A DNA stretch of 64,000 nucleotides from NCBI RefSeq assembly GCF_036711975.1, contig NC_091975.1, positions 8,558,501-8,622,500 of the forward strand, in the 5' to 3' direction. This stretch comes from Onthophagus taurus (Eukaryota > Arthropoda > Insecta > Coleoptera > Scarabaeidae). Below are positions 33,424 to 45,149 of the stretch, piece after piece. The notes beneath the pieces were generated by a model that saw nothing but the letters and a program-made list of their open reading frames with translations, did no database searches and was not told the DNA's origin. A program made the position numbers and the translations under genes. Within the stretch, counting starts at the first letter, position 1. Every line of letters begins with the position of its first letter.

Positions 33424-34030
33424 ATGACCACAGTCATCACCAGTTTTTTTACTTTATCAACGATAGCTTTGTGCGTTTTATTTGATTTTGGCGCAACGAA
33501 AAATCACCAAGATTGGGAATTAATTTTCAAAGGAAGGTGAGGAAATTAATTAATTAATTAGATCTTTTGATCATAAACGGTAATTTCCGTTTTGTCTCTT
33601 ACCATCTCTATCTCTCTTTAACGTTAGATCTAAAACCGAATGGAAGGATGCTTGGCATCAAGAAAAGTTTATAAGATGTCGTGAAACTCTGGTTAGTCAT
33701 TTATATTGGGCTTGTGAGAAAGATATTTACCGCATAACTAGAAGAAGAAGTCAAAAGCGTAATCAGGAAATGGAACAAAAAGAAAATTTTGAACTTTGTA
33801 AGTTTTAAGCTTTTTCTTTTAGATTAAGTTAAAAAGTTTTTTTCTTATTCATTTTTGTTGCAGTGTTTTATCCTTATATACCTAAAAAATTGGCTAAAAC
33901 ATTTTTACGGAGCAAACGAAGTTACAACACGCGTTCAAGTTCTTCAATTACAGCGGAATGTTGTCGATCTTCTGGTTGTACTTGGGAGGAATACGCCGAA
34001 TATTGCCCTATTAACAAACGATATGTATAA
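33424..34030 (+). CDS. Gonadulin (Dilp8-type insulin/relaxin-like peptide)
   Basis: Exons 33424-33536, 33628-33797 and 33864-34030 join in phase to a 149-residue precursor. A hydrophobic signal peptide (about 1-24) leads to a B-chain-like region with C55 and C67, C-x11-C as in insulin (CRETLVSHLYWACEKDIY), then TRRR as a cleavage site, a connecting segment, KR (112-113), and an A-chain-like region with C127, C128, C133 and C142. The A chain is CC-x4-C-x8-C; the extra residue between CC and C, together with GCTWEEYAEYCP, fits gonadulins, arthropod orthologues of Drosophila Dilp8, rather than ordinary insulins (x3). Gonadulin/Dilp8 is a secreted signal acting through the Lgr3 receptor to coordinate growth and maturation or gonad function. 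It sits alone between two satellite arrays. Confidence 0.85.
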
Positions 34031-34119
34031 ATTTATTAAAAAATAATAAATTCAGAAATAAAGATTGACAAGTAATCTATATTAATATGTTTCTTTTATT
34101 GCAACATAAAGTTTTTGTC

Positions 34120-37100
34120 ATAATTTAAATCACCCAAAATTTAAATTGTCATTTAACTTTTTTATATAAAATTTTTTAATATTATAAAGAAGACATCTTA
34201 AGCTTCAATTTGATACATAGATCAATTCTTTGTATTGATAAATAATGAAGTTATGATTATTTGAAAATTAACCACTTTTAAGATGTCAAAATATGTTCTT
34301 TTGATCATATTTTTTAACTTTTCTCGAATTTTTTTTTGTATAAAATTTTCTAATACTAAATAGACTTCTAAAGAAGACATCTTCAGCTTCATTTTGGTAC
34401 ATAAATCATTTCTTTTTAATCATAAATAATGATGTTATGATTTTTTGAAAATTAACCAGTTTTAAGCTGTCAAAACAACATCATGACAATTTTTAATTTT
34501 TCTCAAAATCTTTTTATATAAAGTTTGTTAATATTATATAGGTATCGAAAGAAGACATCTTAAGCTTCAATTTGATATATAAATCAATTCATTATATTGA
34601 TAAATAATGAAGTTATGATTATTTGAAAATTAACCCCTTTTAACCTGTCAAAATAATGTCATCATACTTTTTAATTTTTCTCGAAACTTTTTTATACAAA
34701 GTTTGTTAATATTATATAGATTTGAAAAGAAGACATCCTCAGCTTCAATTTGATACATAAATCAATTCATTATATTGATAAATAATGAAGTTATGACTAT
34801 TTGAAAATTAACCACTTTTAAGCTGTCAACACATCATCACACTTTTTAGTTTTTCTCAAAATCTTTTTATATAAAGTTTGTTAATATTATATAGGCATCG
34901 AAAGGAGACATCTTCAGCTTCATTTTGGTACATAAATCATTTCTTTATATTCAAAAATAAGGAAGTTATGATTTTTTGAAAATTAACCCATTTTAAGTTG
35001 TCAAAACAACATCATCACACTTTTTAATTTTTCTCAAAATTTTTTTATATAACGTTTGTTAATATTATATAGATTTCAAAAGAAGACATCCTCAGCTTCA
35101 ATTTGATACATAAATCAATTCATTATATTGATAAATAATGAAGTTATGATTATTTGAAAATTAACCCTTTTCAACCTGTCAAAATAATGTCATCATACTT
35201 TTTAATTTTTCTCGAAACTTTTTTATATAAAGTTTATTAATATTATATAGGTATCGAAAGAAGACATCTTAAGCTTCAATTTGATATATAAATCAATTCA
35301 TTTTATTGATAAATAATGAAGTTATGATTATTTGAAAATTAACCCCTTTTAACCTGTCAAAATAATGTCATCATACTTTTTAATTTTTCTCGAAACTTTT
35401 TTATACAAAGTTTGTTAATATTATATAGATTTGAAAAGAAGACATCCTCAGCTTCAATTTGATACATAAATCAATTAATTATATTGATAAATAATGAAGT
35501 TATGATTATTTGCTAATTAACCACTTTTAAGCTGTCAACACATTATCACACTTTTTAGTTTTTCTCAAAAACTTTTTATATAAAGTTTGTTAATATTATA
35601 TAGGCATCGAAAGGAGACATCTTAAGCTTCAATTTCGTACATAAATCATTTCTTTATATTCATAATTAATGAAACTACGATTTTTTGAAAATTAACCACT
35701 TTTAAGCTGTCAAAACATCATCACAATTTTAAGTTTTTCTCAAAATTTTTTTATATAAACTTAGTTAATATTATATAGGTAACGAAAGAAGACATGTTTA
35801 GCTTCAATTTGGTGCATAAATCATTTCTTTATGTTCATAATCAATGAAATTATTGTTTATTGAAAATTAACCACTTTTAAGCTGTCAAATGACTGTCATA
35901 TCTTGTAATTTTTCTCGAAACTTTTTTATATAAAGTTTGTTAATATTATATAGGTATCGAAAGAAGACATCTTAAGCTTCAATTTGATATATAAATCAAT
36001 TCATTATATTGATAAATAATGAAGTTATGATTATTTGAAAATTAACCCCTTTTAACCTGTCAAAATAATGTCACATACTTTTTAATTTTTCTCGAAACTT
36101 TTTTATACAAAGTTTGTTAATATTATATAGATTTAAAAAGAAGACATCCTCAGCTTCAATTTGATACATAAATCAATTCATTATATTGATAAATAATGAA
36201 GTTATGATTATTTGAAAATTAACCACTTTTAAACTGTCAACACATCATCACACTTTTTAGTTTTTCTCAAAATCTTTTTATATAAAGTTTGTTAATATTA
36301 TATAGGCATCGAAAGGAGACATCTGAAGCTTCAATTTGGTACATAAATCATTTCTTTATATTCATAATTAATGAAACTACGATTTTTTGAAAATTAACCA
36401 CTTTTAAGCTGTCAAAACAACATCATCACACTTTTTAATTTTTCTCAAAATTTTTTTATATAAAATCTTCTAATACTAAATAGACTTCTAAAGAAGACAT
36501 CTTCAGCTTCATTTTGGTACATAAATCATTTCTTTATATTCAAAAATAAGGAAGTTATGATTTTTTGAAAATTAACCCATTTTAAGTTGTCAAAACAACA
36601 TCATCACACTTTTTAATTTTTCTCAAAATTTTTTTATATAAAGTTTGTTAATATTATATAGATTTCAAAAGAAGACATCCTCAGCTTCAATTTGATACAT
36701 AAATCAATTCATTATATTGATAAATAATGAAGTTATGATTATTTGAAAATTAACCCTTTTCAACCTGTCAAAATAATGTCATCATACTTTTTAATTTTTC
36801 TCGAAACTTTTTTATATAAAGTTTATTGATATTATATAGGTATCGAAAGAAGACATCTTAAGCTTCAATTTGATATATAAATCAATTCATTATATTGATA
36901 AATAATGAAGTTATGATTATTTGAAAATTAACCCCTTTTAACCTGTCAAAATAATGTCACATACTTTTTAATTTTTCTCGAAACTTTTTTATACAAAGTT
37001 TGTTAATATTATATAGATTTAAAAAGAAGACATCCTCAGCTTCAATTTGATACATAAATCAATTCATTATATTGACAAAATAATGAAGTTATGATTATTT

Positions 37101-38160
37101 GAAAATTAACCACTTTTAAACTGTCAACACATCATCACACTTTTTAGTTTTTCTCAAAATCTTTTTATATAAAGTTTGTTAATATTATATAGGCATCGAA
37201 AGGAGACATCTGAAGCTTCAATTTGGTACATAAATCATTTCTTTATATTCATAATTAATGAAACTACGATTTTTTGAAAATTAACCACTTTTAAGCTGTC
37301 AAAACAACATCATCACACTTTTTAATTTTTCTCAAAATTTTTTTATATAAAATCTTCTAATACTAAATAGACTTCTAAAGAAGACATCTTCAGCTTCATT
37401 TTGGTACATAAATCATTTCTTTATATTCATAAATAATGAAGTTATGATTTTTTGAAAATTAACCACTTTTAAGCTGTCAAAACAACATCATCACACTTTT
37501 TAATTTTTCTCAAAATTTTTTTATATAAAGTTTGTTAATATTATATAGATTTCAAAAGAAGACATCCTCAGCTTCAATTTGATACATAAATCAATTCATT
37601 ATATTGATAAATAATGAAGTTATGATTATTTGAAAATTAACCCTTTTCAACCTGTCAAAATAATGTCATCATACTATTTAATTTTTCTCGAAACTTTTTC
37701 ATATAAAGTTTGTTAATATTATATAGATTTTAAAAGAAGACATCCTCACCTTCAATTTGATACATAAATCAATTCATTATATTGATAAATAATGAAGTTA
37801 TGATTATTTGAAAATTAACCCCTTTTTACCTGTCAAAATAATGTCATCATACTTTTTAATTTTTCTCGAAACTTTTTTATATAAAGTTTGTTAATATTAT
37901 ATAGATTTCAAAAGAAGACATCCTCAGCTTCAATTTGATACATAAATCAATTCATTATATTGATAAATAATGAAGTTATGATTATTTGAAAATTAACCCC
38001 TTTCAACCTGCCAAAATAATGTCATCATACTTTTTAATTTTTCTCGAAACTTTTTTATATAAAGTTTGTTAATATTATATAGATTTTAAAAGAAGACATC
38101 CTCAGCTTCAATTTGATACATAAATTAATTCTTTGTATTGATAAATAAAGAAGTTATTTA
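34120..38160. repeat. ~177-bp satellite, right array
   Basis: About 23 monomers of the same family as 29640-32940, in the same orientation, with two subtypes: one with AAGAAGACATCCTCAGCTTC and GATACATAAATCAATTCATT, the other close to the left array. A block of about 886 bp (five monomers) is repeated (compare 36069 and 36955), showing higher-order copying. The last monomer decays at about 38150, just before the ALG8 3' end. Confidence 0.93.
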
Positions 38161-38262
38161 CATTTTGAGGTTATTTTGTAAACGCGAAACTTAACATTTT
38201 TTACACTTCATTTTGAGATTATAACTAACAATAACTAAATAATCCATATTAAGATATATCTT

Positions 38263-39981
38263 TTATTTCAACATAAAGTTTCTATAATAAATCACCCAAC
38301 TATAAACAACGCCAATTGCACAATAAATTGATGTTAACATTAAAGGTAAAAACGGTAATGTTAGATTAAAACCAAGAATTAAATGAATGAAGTTTTCGTA
38401 AATAAACAACGGGATAAAACCGAAAATATAAATTGTTTCAAATAAATTTAGCAAGGGTAAAGTGTTTTTTAGGCATTTTAAGGGATATAATTTACAAAAA
38501 TTATAAAAAGAGTAATTTGCATAAACTAATAATAAAAGAGCTTTCAATATCATTAAGTTTTGTGGAAATAACAATGGAAAGAGTGAATAAAAACCAGTTG
38601 TTGATAAAATTAGGAATACTTTTGCGTCCTCTGAATCGAAAATAACCAATAAGCTACAACAAAAAGTTATTAAATTAAATAATTAAAGAACAATTGTTAC
38701 CTTAATGGAATAATTGCCATTAAAATAGCTTTTTCATGAACATGCCATCCAAATAAAAACGAAGTTAATCCACAAAGTACCAAAAATCTTATAAATTCAT
38801 TACTTTTCTTATCAACATTCCACAATTTTACCATTCCAGGTAAAATAAAAATTGCAGTTAAAGCCATTGTGTATAAAGGTGTAATATTTGGCAAAATAGA
38901 ATGAAAAATATCTTGTACCAGACCCCCCGTCATACTTGAATTATTTATAACTGAAATATCTAACTTTTTAGCACCAAAAACCAACATTTTATCCATCGTA
39001 TTGTATAAAGCCCAAATATTTGGGGCCCAATAAGCATGGGATAACCCACGCCTAAACGGAAATAACCGCGATAAAACCTAAAAAATCCCATTTAATTCAA
39101 ATTCATCAATAAAATTAATAAATCACCTGCGGGATATGATCATAAAAGGGCAAAAAACTAATTAAAAAAACCATAGAGGCAATTACCCCAAGTTTAATAA
39201 AATTAATAACAGAAAAATTAATTTTCCGCTTTGTTTTGGTGAAACAATAATTCCTTAATAAATAAATAAAATAAGCTGGACCCAAATAAACATAAATATG
39301 CTTCATATTAATCAAAAAAGTAAACCAAAACGCCGAAAATAAATATTTCTCCTAAAACAAAACTAATAAATTCAAATTATTTCTTTTATTTAATTCAACC
39401 TGAATCATTTTTGAAATTGATATCAACAAAATTCCATACATAACTCCATTATATTGAAAATGAATATGATCCACGTAAAATAACCCAACATTGAACACCA
39501 ATAACATGGTTAATAACCCATTTTGAGAGACTTTCGATAACTTAACACACCTAAAAGTTAAATTAAAATTAAATAAATCCTTTTAAATCGTCTATTTCTT
39601 ACTCTTTAACCCCATAAGCATACACTAAATCGGTGAAAATAACCGAAAATCTTTGAAATGCAACAGTTTCGAACGATTGATAATTTAAATTTTTTATCTC
39701 CAACATATTTGGATCGAAAAACCATGCTATAAACGATAGCAAATATTCAAACCAAGCGAAAAAAGGTGGATAATCCAATGTCCATTGCGAGGTGTCTTCG
39801 TAATACCACTTTTTTATCGATAAATTATGAGTTATCGCTAACCAATTTCTATGCACTTCAAAATCCGTTGAACGACTACAATTTTTAATTAAATTAATAT
39901 ATTAATTAGGGTATTTTTAACTTACTAAGCCGGTAAAAGTAATAATTTAAAACTTGATGCTAAAATGAATGTGACAAACAT
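38263..39981 (-). CDS. Alg8: ALG8, dolichyl-P-Glc glucosyltransferase
   Basis: Six exons on the minus strand (39981-39926, 39875-39603, 39550-39400, 39351-39127, 39077-38701, 38653-38263) give 490 residues. It adds the second glucose to the dolichol-linked N-glycan precursor on the lumenal side of the ER. Family signs: [16 protein letters not shown] after the first membrane helix, with the acidic residues (D23, E25) expected in the first lumenal loop of this GT57 family; [37 protein letters not shown]; and about ten hydrophobic helices. Introns are 35-51 nt. The end of exon 3 has the plain donor GTTGAA. The gene is head to head with TMEM60 and ends about 100 bp from the satellite. Confidence 0.95.
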
Positions 39982-40207
39982 GATTGAGGTTAGATTAACT
40001 TTATTTATATATTCTTTAATTAAGTTATATTTTATATCCAACTTTAATTATAAATAACACTATAAGAATTGAATTTCCTCAAAATAATCGTTGCAATTTA
40101 ATTATTTTTGATTTATTTTATAATTTAATGTCAGCTGTCAAAAGTTTCACAATGAGGTTATGTATCTGTCAATTTCAATTGCACCTCAACCTTAATAATT
40201 TTTAAAA
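39982..40207. promoter_or_regulatory. Shared promoter region, ALG8 / TMEM60
   Basis: Only 226 bp separate the two start codons, which face opposite directions, so both promoters must lie here. AT-rich, with no obvious TATA box. Confidence 0.55.
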
Positions 40208-40621
40208 ATGGTAATGCACAGAGCAATAGTAACGTGGTTTATCCTCCTAGTTTTCTTTATACTGCTTTGTTTGCAACTTGAAACTCGAATACATTGGAAT
40301 TGGTTTTTAATTTTCCTACCGTTATGGGTCTATGATGTTATCCTGTTAATTGACGCGTTATTCAATATAATCATACACTGCAAAGATGATATGTTGTGGA
40401 GCATCATCAAAAACAAGAACAACTTATTGGTAATGGTTATTTTATTAAAAATTGCCGCTCAAGTTATGATTTGTCTCAAATTGGAGTACAATAAAACCTT
40501 GGAATTAGAACTTTATCAAGTTTTGGCCCCTTTATGGGTTTTACTACCCATTTTAATAGTTGACGTGACGATTAAGTTATTTAAAGTGTCGAATGGAGAT
40601 TGGACTAGTAGATTGTGTTAA
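40208..40621 (+). CDS. Tmem60: TMEM60 family membrane protein
   Basis: Single-exon gene of 137 residues with four hydrophobic helices (about 8-26, 30-50, 70-92, 102-124). WNWFLIFLPLWVYDVILLID matches the signature of vertebrate TMEM60 (WNWFLIFIPVWIFD-type), and length agrees with the family (about 133). Molecular role is not established. The last ~34 codons and the 3' region are the left edge of a tandem duplication. Poly(A) signal AATAAA at 40708-40713. Confidence 0.9.
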   Translation: MVMHRAIVTWFILLVFFILLCLQLETRIHWNWFLIFLPLWVYDVILLIDALFNIIIHCKDDMLWSIIKNKNNLLVMVILLKIAAQVMICLKLEYNKTLELELYQVLAPLWVLLPILIVDVTIKLFKVSNGDWTSRLC

Positions 40622-40960
40622 ATTTATTAAAAATAAGTGTATTATAATGTAATTTAATGTAGCAAGTTGACCTAACCACCTTCATTGTTATTTATATTTA
40701 TATTAAGAATAAAAATAAAATTAAAACCCTTTTTATTTACTTAATTAATCATTAATAATAATAAATAATTAATACAGATACCTTTATTTCAATCTGACAT
40801 AATGTCAATTTTGACGTAGCTAACTTCATTGTTATTTTCCTTAGTGTAAAATCTAAAACGACATAAATTTTTTTAAAACGTTTTAATTTATGTTTAAACG
40901 CTACTTATCTTATTGATTATGAACTGAGTTTATTATTAATAGTTTTAGATTTGATTAAGA

Positions 40961-41128
40961 ATGGATTGTGGTATAATTTCATTGCGTTTTAACCCGGATC
41001 AAAGCATGTTTATTGCATGCATGGAAGTTTTGGCTCCTGTATGGGTTTTATTACCCATTTTAATAATTGACGTGACGATTAAGTTATTTAAAGTGTCGAA
41101 TGGAGATTGGACTAGTAGATTGTGTTAA
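40961..41128 (+). CDS. Chimeric WDR45-TMEM60 mini-ORF 1
   Basis: 55 residues: the first 22 of WDR45 ([14 protein letters not shown] to ACME) fused in frame to the final TMEM60 helix and tail (VLAPVWVLLPILIID to SRLC). It has its own copy of the WDR45 upstream region and of the TMEM60 poly(A) signal, so it has the parts of a small gene. Whether it is transcribed is unknown; it may be a passive by-product of duplication. Confidence 0.45.
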   Translation: MDCGIISLRFNPDQSMFIACMEVLAPVWVLLPILIIDVTIKLFKVSNGDWTSRLC

Positions 41129-41459
41129 ATTTATTAAAAATAAGTGTATTATAATTTAATGTAGCAAGTTGACCTAACCACCTTCGTTGTTATTTATATT
41201 TATATTAAGAATAAAAATAAAATTAAAACCCTTTTTATTTACTTAATTAATCATTAATAATAATAAATAATTAATACAGATATCTTTATTTCAATTTGAC
41301 ATAATGTCAATTTTGACGTAGCTAACTTCATTATTTTCCTTTGTGTAAAATCTAAAACGACATACATTTTTTTAAAACGTTTTAATTTATGTTTAAACGC
41401 TACTTATCTTATTGATTATGAACTGAGTTTATTATTAATAGTTTTAGATTTGATTAAGA

Positions 41460-41624
41460 ATGGATTGTGGTATAATTTCATTGCGTTTTAACCCGGATCA
41501 AAGCATGTTTATTGCATGCATGGAAGTTTTGGCTCCTTTATGGGTTTTACTACCCATTTTAATAGTTGACGTGACGATTAAGTTATTTAAAGTGTCGAAT
41601 GGAGATTGGACTAATATGTGTTAA
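41460..41624 (+). CDS. Chimeric WDR45-TMEM60 mini-ORF 2
   Basis: 54 residues, the same fusion as at 40961, with the WDR45 part unchanged. A 3-nt difference near the end turns SRLC into NMC without breaking the frame. It carries the same flanking promoter-like and poly(A) sequence. Confidence 0.45.
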   Translation: MDCGIISLRFNPDQSMFIACMEVLAPLWVLLPILIVDVTIKLFKVSNGDWTNMC

Positions 41625-41955
41625 ATTTATTAAAAATAAGTGTTGTATTATTTAATGTAACAAGTTGACCTAACCACCTTCATTGTTATTTATATTTACA
41701 TTAAGAATAAAAATAAAATTAAAACCCTTTTTATTTACTTAATTAATCATTAATAATAATAAATAATTAATACAGATATCTTTATTTCAATTTGACATAA
41801 TGTCAATTTTGACGTAGCTAACTTCATTATTTTCCTTTGTGTAAAATCTAAAACGACATACATTTTTTTAAAACGTTTTAATTTATGTTTAAACGCTACT
41901 TATCTTATTGATTATGAACTGAATTTATTATTAATAGTTTTAGATTTGATTAAAA

Positions 41956-42120
41956 ATGGAATATGGTGTAATTTCATTACGTTTTAACTCGAATCAAAGC
42001 ATGTTTATTGCATGCATGGAGATTTTGGCCCCTTTATGGGTTTTACTACCCATTTTAATAGTTGACGTGACGTTTAAGTTATTTAAAGTGTCGAATGGAG
42101 ATTGGGCTAATATGTGTTAA
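41956..42120 (+). CDS. Chimeric WDR45-TMEM60 mini-ORF 3
   Basis: 54 residues and the most diverged copy (MEYGVISLRFNSNQ, then EILAPLWVLLP), yet still fully open. Several amino-acid changes in the WDR45 part suggest it is not constrained like the parent gene. Confidence 0.4.
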   Translation: MEYGVISLRFNSNQSMFIACMEILAPLWVLLPILIVDVTFKLFKVSNGDWANMC

Positions 42121-42455
42121 ATTTATTAAAAATAAGTGTATTATAATTTAATGTAGCAAGTTAACCTAACCAGCTTCATTGTTATTTATATTTACATTAA
42201 GAATAAAAATAAAATTAAAACCCTTTTTATTTACTTAATTAATCATTAATAATAACAAAATAATTAATACAGATACCTTTATTTAAATCTAACATAATGT
42301 CAATTTTGACGTAGCTAACTTCATTGTTATTTTCTTTTGTGTAAAATCTAAAACGACATAAATTTTTTTAAAACGTTTTAATTTATGTTTAAACGCTACT
42401 TATCTTATTGATTATGAACTGAGTTTATTATTAATGGTTTTAGATTTGATTAAGA

Positions 42456-43639
42456 ATGGATTGTGGTATAATTTCATTGCGTTTTAACCCGGACCAAAGC
42501 ATGTTTATTGCATGCATGGAAAGAGGAATAAAAATATTCAATGTGGAGCCCCTCGTTTTACAGTGCCATTTAGAAACGCGACCTTATGGAACAGCATCGC
42601 AGTGTTACATTTATTCGCGTTCAAACGCGATTATGTACATTCCTGGAGGAAGTAAGCCGAAATTGGGTAAAAATCACGCAATTTTTTATTGTAAGGACCA
42701 GGACAAAGTGGTTGGGGAGCTTAAATTCTCATCGGATGTCGTTGCTGTAAGAATGACGCACAATAGATGTTTAGTGGCTCAAGAAACACAATTGCACATT
42801 TTTACTTTTCCTGATCGGATGAAATTTTTAATTACTTTACCAACTATACAAAACAGGAAGGGATTATTGGAGGTTTCAGCAAGTAGAATGTCGGAGTATC
42901 AAATTGCTGTATTTCCAGGTTTTAAAACAGGAAGTATACAGATTTTGGTATCATAAAAATGTATAAAATTAATCAATTATTAAGTATCATGCGTTTTAGG
43001 ATTTAAATAATATTGAATCGAGTACTTCGAGTGCCCCCGTTTTTATCGCAGCCCATGAAAATCCAATTGCATGTATCGCAATGGATTTACAAGCTACAAA
43101 AATCGCCACCGCTTCAAATAAAGGAACTTTAATAAGAATTTGGGATACACGGACGAGAAATCAACTGTTAGAGTTAAGAAGAGGAACCGATCCTGCTTCA
43201 ATTTATTGGTAATTTAATAATAATAATAAATAAATCAATAAGAAACTTATTTTTTAGTATAAACATAAGCCCCAATTCCGAATTTTTATGTTGTTCGAGC
43301 GATAAAGGCACAGTTCATATTTTTGCAATTAAAGAAACGCATTTTAATAAAAGAATGGGTAACACCTTAAGAATGATTGGGGGGCAATATGGGGAATCGC
43401 AATGGGCATTTGCAAATTTTACATTGCGTTCAGAAAGACCCTGTGTTTGTGGGTTTGGTGAACAAAAATCTGTTTTTGGTATTAATTTAACATAATTAAA
43501 GGAGTAAGTTGATTAAAAGGAATCTTTTTTAGCGATTTGCATGGATGGGGGAATTCATAAATACGTTTTTAACCCTGATAATGGAAGTTGTTCAAGAGAG
43601 GAATACGAAGTTTTTTATCATCACGACATAGAAAAGTAA
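42456..43639 (+). CDS. Wdr45: WDR45 (WIPI4), PI3P-binding autophagy protein
   Basis: Exons 42456-42947, 43000-43208, 43258-43478 and 43533-43639 join to 342 residues. It is a seven-bladed beta-propeller of the PROPPIN family. Diagnostic pieces: SLRFNPDQS at the start, [25 protein letters not shown], the LRRG phosphoinositide-binding motif at 223-226 within [24 protein letters not shown], and [14 protein letters not shown] near the end. The WIPI4 branch (rather than WIPI2 or WIPI3) is indicated by these stretches. Members bind PI3P on forming autophagosomes and work with ATG2. Length is close to human WDR45. Its first 65 bp and upstream region are copied three times on its left. Confidence 0.93.
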
Positions 43640-44500
43640 AATTGGGTGGTTTATTTATGTAGGTTAGGTAAGGGATGTAAATATGTTTATTTAGATGGAT
43701 GTAAAATGATAATATAATAAAAAATATTTAAATTTATTTATTTTTTTAAAATAGGTAACTGTATTTTTAGTTTAGTTTTTCTCCAAAAGATGGCGCTAAA
43801 TTAATTTTTAAAAAATCGCTTTTAATCTTATTTAGATGTATTTAATGAAAGATTTCTTAAATTTTAAGCGATAAAATGATGTGTTTATGAAGATTTCTTA
43901 ACTTTATGATAAAGTTATCTATTATTAGAAAGAAGTCTTTTGTGCATTTCATAAAACGGAGACGTAACAAGTACTACGTAAAAAAAAATCGTATATCGGT
44001 GTAGACCGTCGTAGATAAGGGCGATAAACCGCGGGATAATTCGTTGCTGCTGTTGGAGGTCGCTTCTAAAATTAGTACCCGAGTTGCGCCATTTATCTCG
44101 ACGCAGGTTTTAAAATTTTCCATATCTACACTATTTACATTCCGTGCAACTACGAGTTGTTATCACGGTCGAAGGTTTCATTATAAAAAAATTAAAAAAG
44201 AAAAAGATAATAATGAAAGAAAAACACAACTATTTTTATCTTTTAAATAAGATACTAAAATTAGTAACAAAAAATTTGACGTTTAATCATTTATAAAAAA
44301 ATCACTAATATTTTTCACAGTATTAATTAAGTCTGAATGCTGCAAATATTATTATTACCATTTGTAATACTAAAATCATTTACCTTATTATCCTTACTTA
44401 TTATCTTTTGTAATAAATAATATTTATTTTATTTATTTCTAACAGTAACAATTAATTTTATAACAATTTAAGTTGGTAACTCTGATTTTGACATTTTAAC
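43640..44500. other. Intergenic; no gene seen
   Basis: Includes the WDR45 3' end (AATAAA-like signal near 43716) and a small GC-richer patch at 43985-44150 with an open frame that shows no domain. At 44489-44515 TTTGACATTT and AAATGTCAAA form a short palindrome. Confidence 0.4.
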
Positions 44501-44519
44501 ATTTCAAATGTCAAATTTT

Positions 44520-45060
44520 GTGTCATTCTTTTTTATTTTCAAGATCGATCGAATAAATAAATTAATTAAAACGTGGACCAAACAACGCCCGAAGGCACCG
44601 CCAATAAATCGTTCTTCGTTTCTCCAAAAAACCAGAGGTACGTTAAAAAGACCAGAAAAAGGAAACGGAAATAAACCCTCCGCTTAACAAGTTAATTCGC
44701 GTAAACACATCGAAAAAGGGGCCGCCCTTAATTCATTAGCGCCCCCCTAATCCGCATAATAAATCCACTTTAACATAAATTCACCTAGGGAAGTGGTGGA
44801 CGGCGCGGCGCTTTCTCTTTTTTTTTTATTCGGCGCCCCCCTTCGATTGTGTGCCCCCCTGATTTATCGTTCTCGGTATTCAATTTAGTGGGCAATTTGC
44901 GTCAAGTGGATTTAGAGATCGACCTGGACAACGGGGTCGTGTATGTGTTTTGGTGGGGGATTGGAAACATCCCCCGAAAACCGTCTAACCCACAGCAACC
45001 CGAGCGACGTTCAGCGTCGTTTTACGATGTGTTAAATACCCCGTAAGGGCGTTAACTAAG
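44520..45060 (+). promoter_or_regulatory. GC-rich block, candidate distal promoter or 5' exon
   Basis: GC-rich islands at 44570-44740 and 44780-45050 stand in AT-rich DNA. Two donor-like sites on the plus strand, CCAGAG followed by GTACGT (44634) and ACCCC followed by GTAAGG (45042), would allow non-coding first exons splicing towards foxo, about 11 kb downstream. No long conserved frame is present. The link to foxo is conjecture. Confidence 0.3.
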
Positions 45061-45149
45061 ACCCCAAGTGGTCAGTGTAACACGGAAATCAAACTGTTAA
45101 GCTTTATTAATTAGTCAGTTCGTTATTTTATGGACGAGTTATAGATATC

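Larger units (their letters stand above)
40520..42520 (+). repeat. Tandem duplication spanning TMEM60 end to WDR45 start
   Basis: Four ~500-bp units begin at about 40520, 41026, 41526 and 42021. Each contains the last third of TMEM60 coding sequence, its 3' untranslated region with AATAAA, the intergenic DNA, and the first 22 codons of WDR45. The first unit starts within the true TMEM60 and the last runs into the true WDR45. The units are nearly identical, so the expansion is recent. The junction shows a 3-base microhomology (AAG). Confidence 0.93.

Noticed and set aside
33168-33440. 90-codon minus-strand frame upstream of gonadulin
   Set aside because: It overlaps the gonadulin start region, has no recognisable domain, and the plus-strand gene explains the locus.
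29640-38160. CRISPR-like array
   Set aside because: Repeats are about 177 bp and contiguous without unique spacers, in a eukaryotic context; this is satellite DNA.
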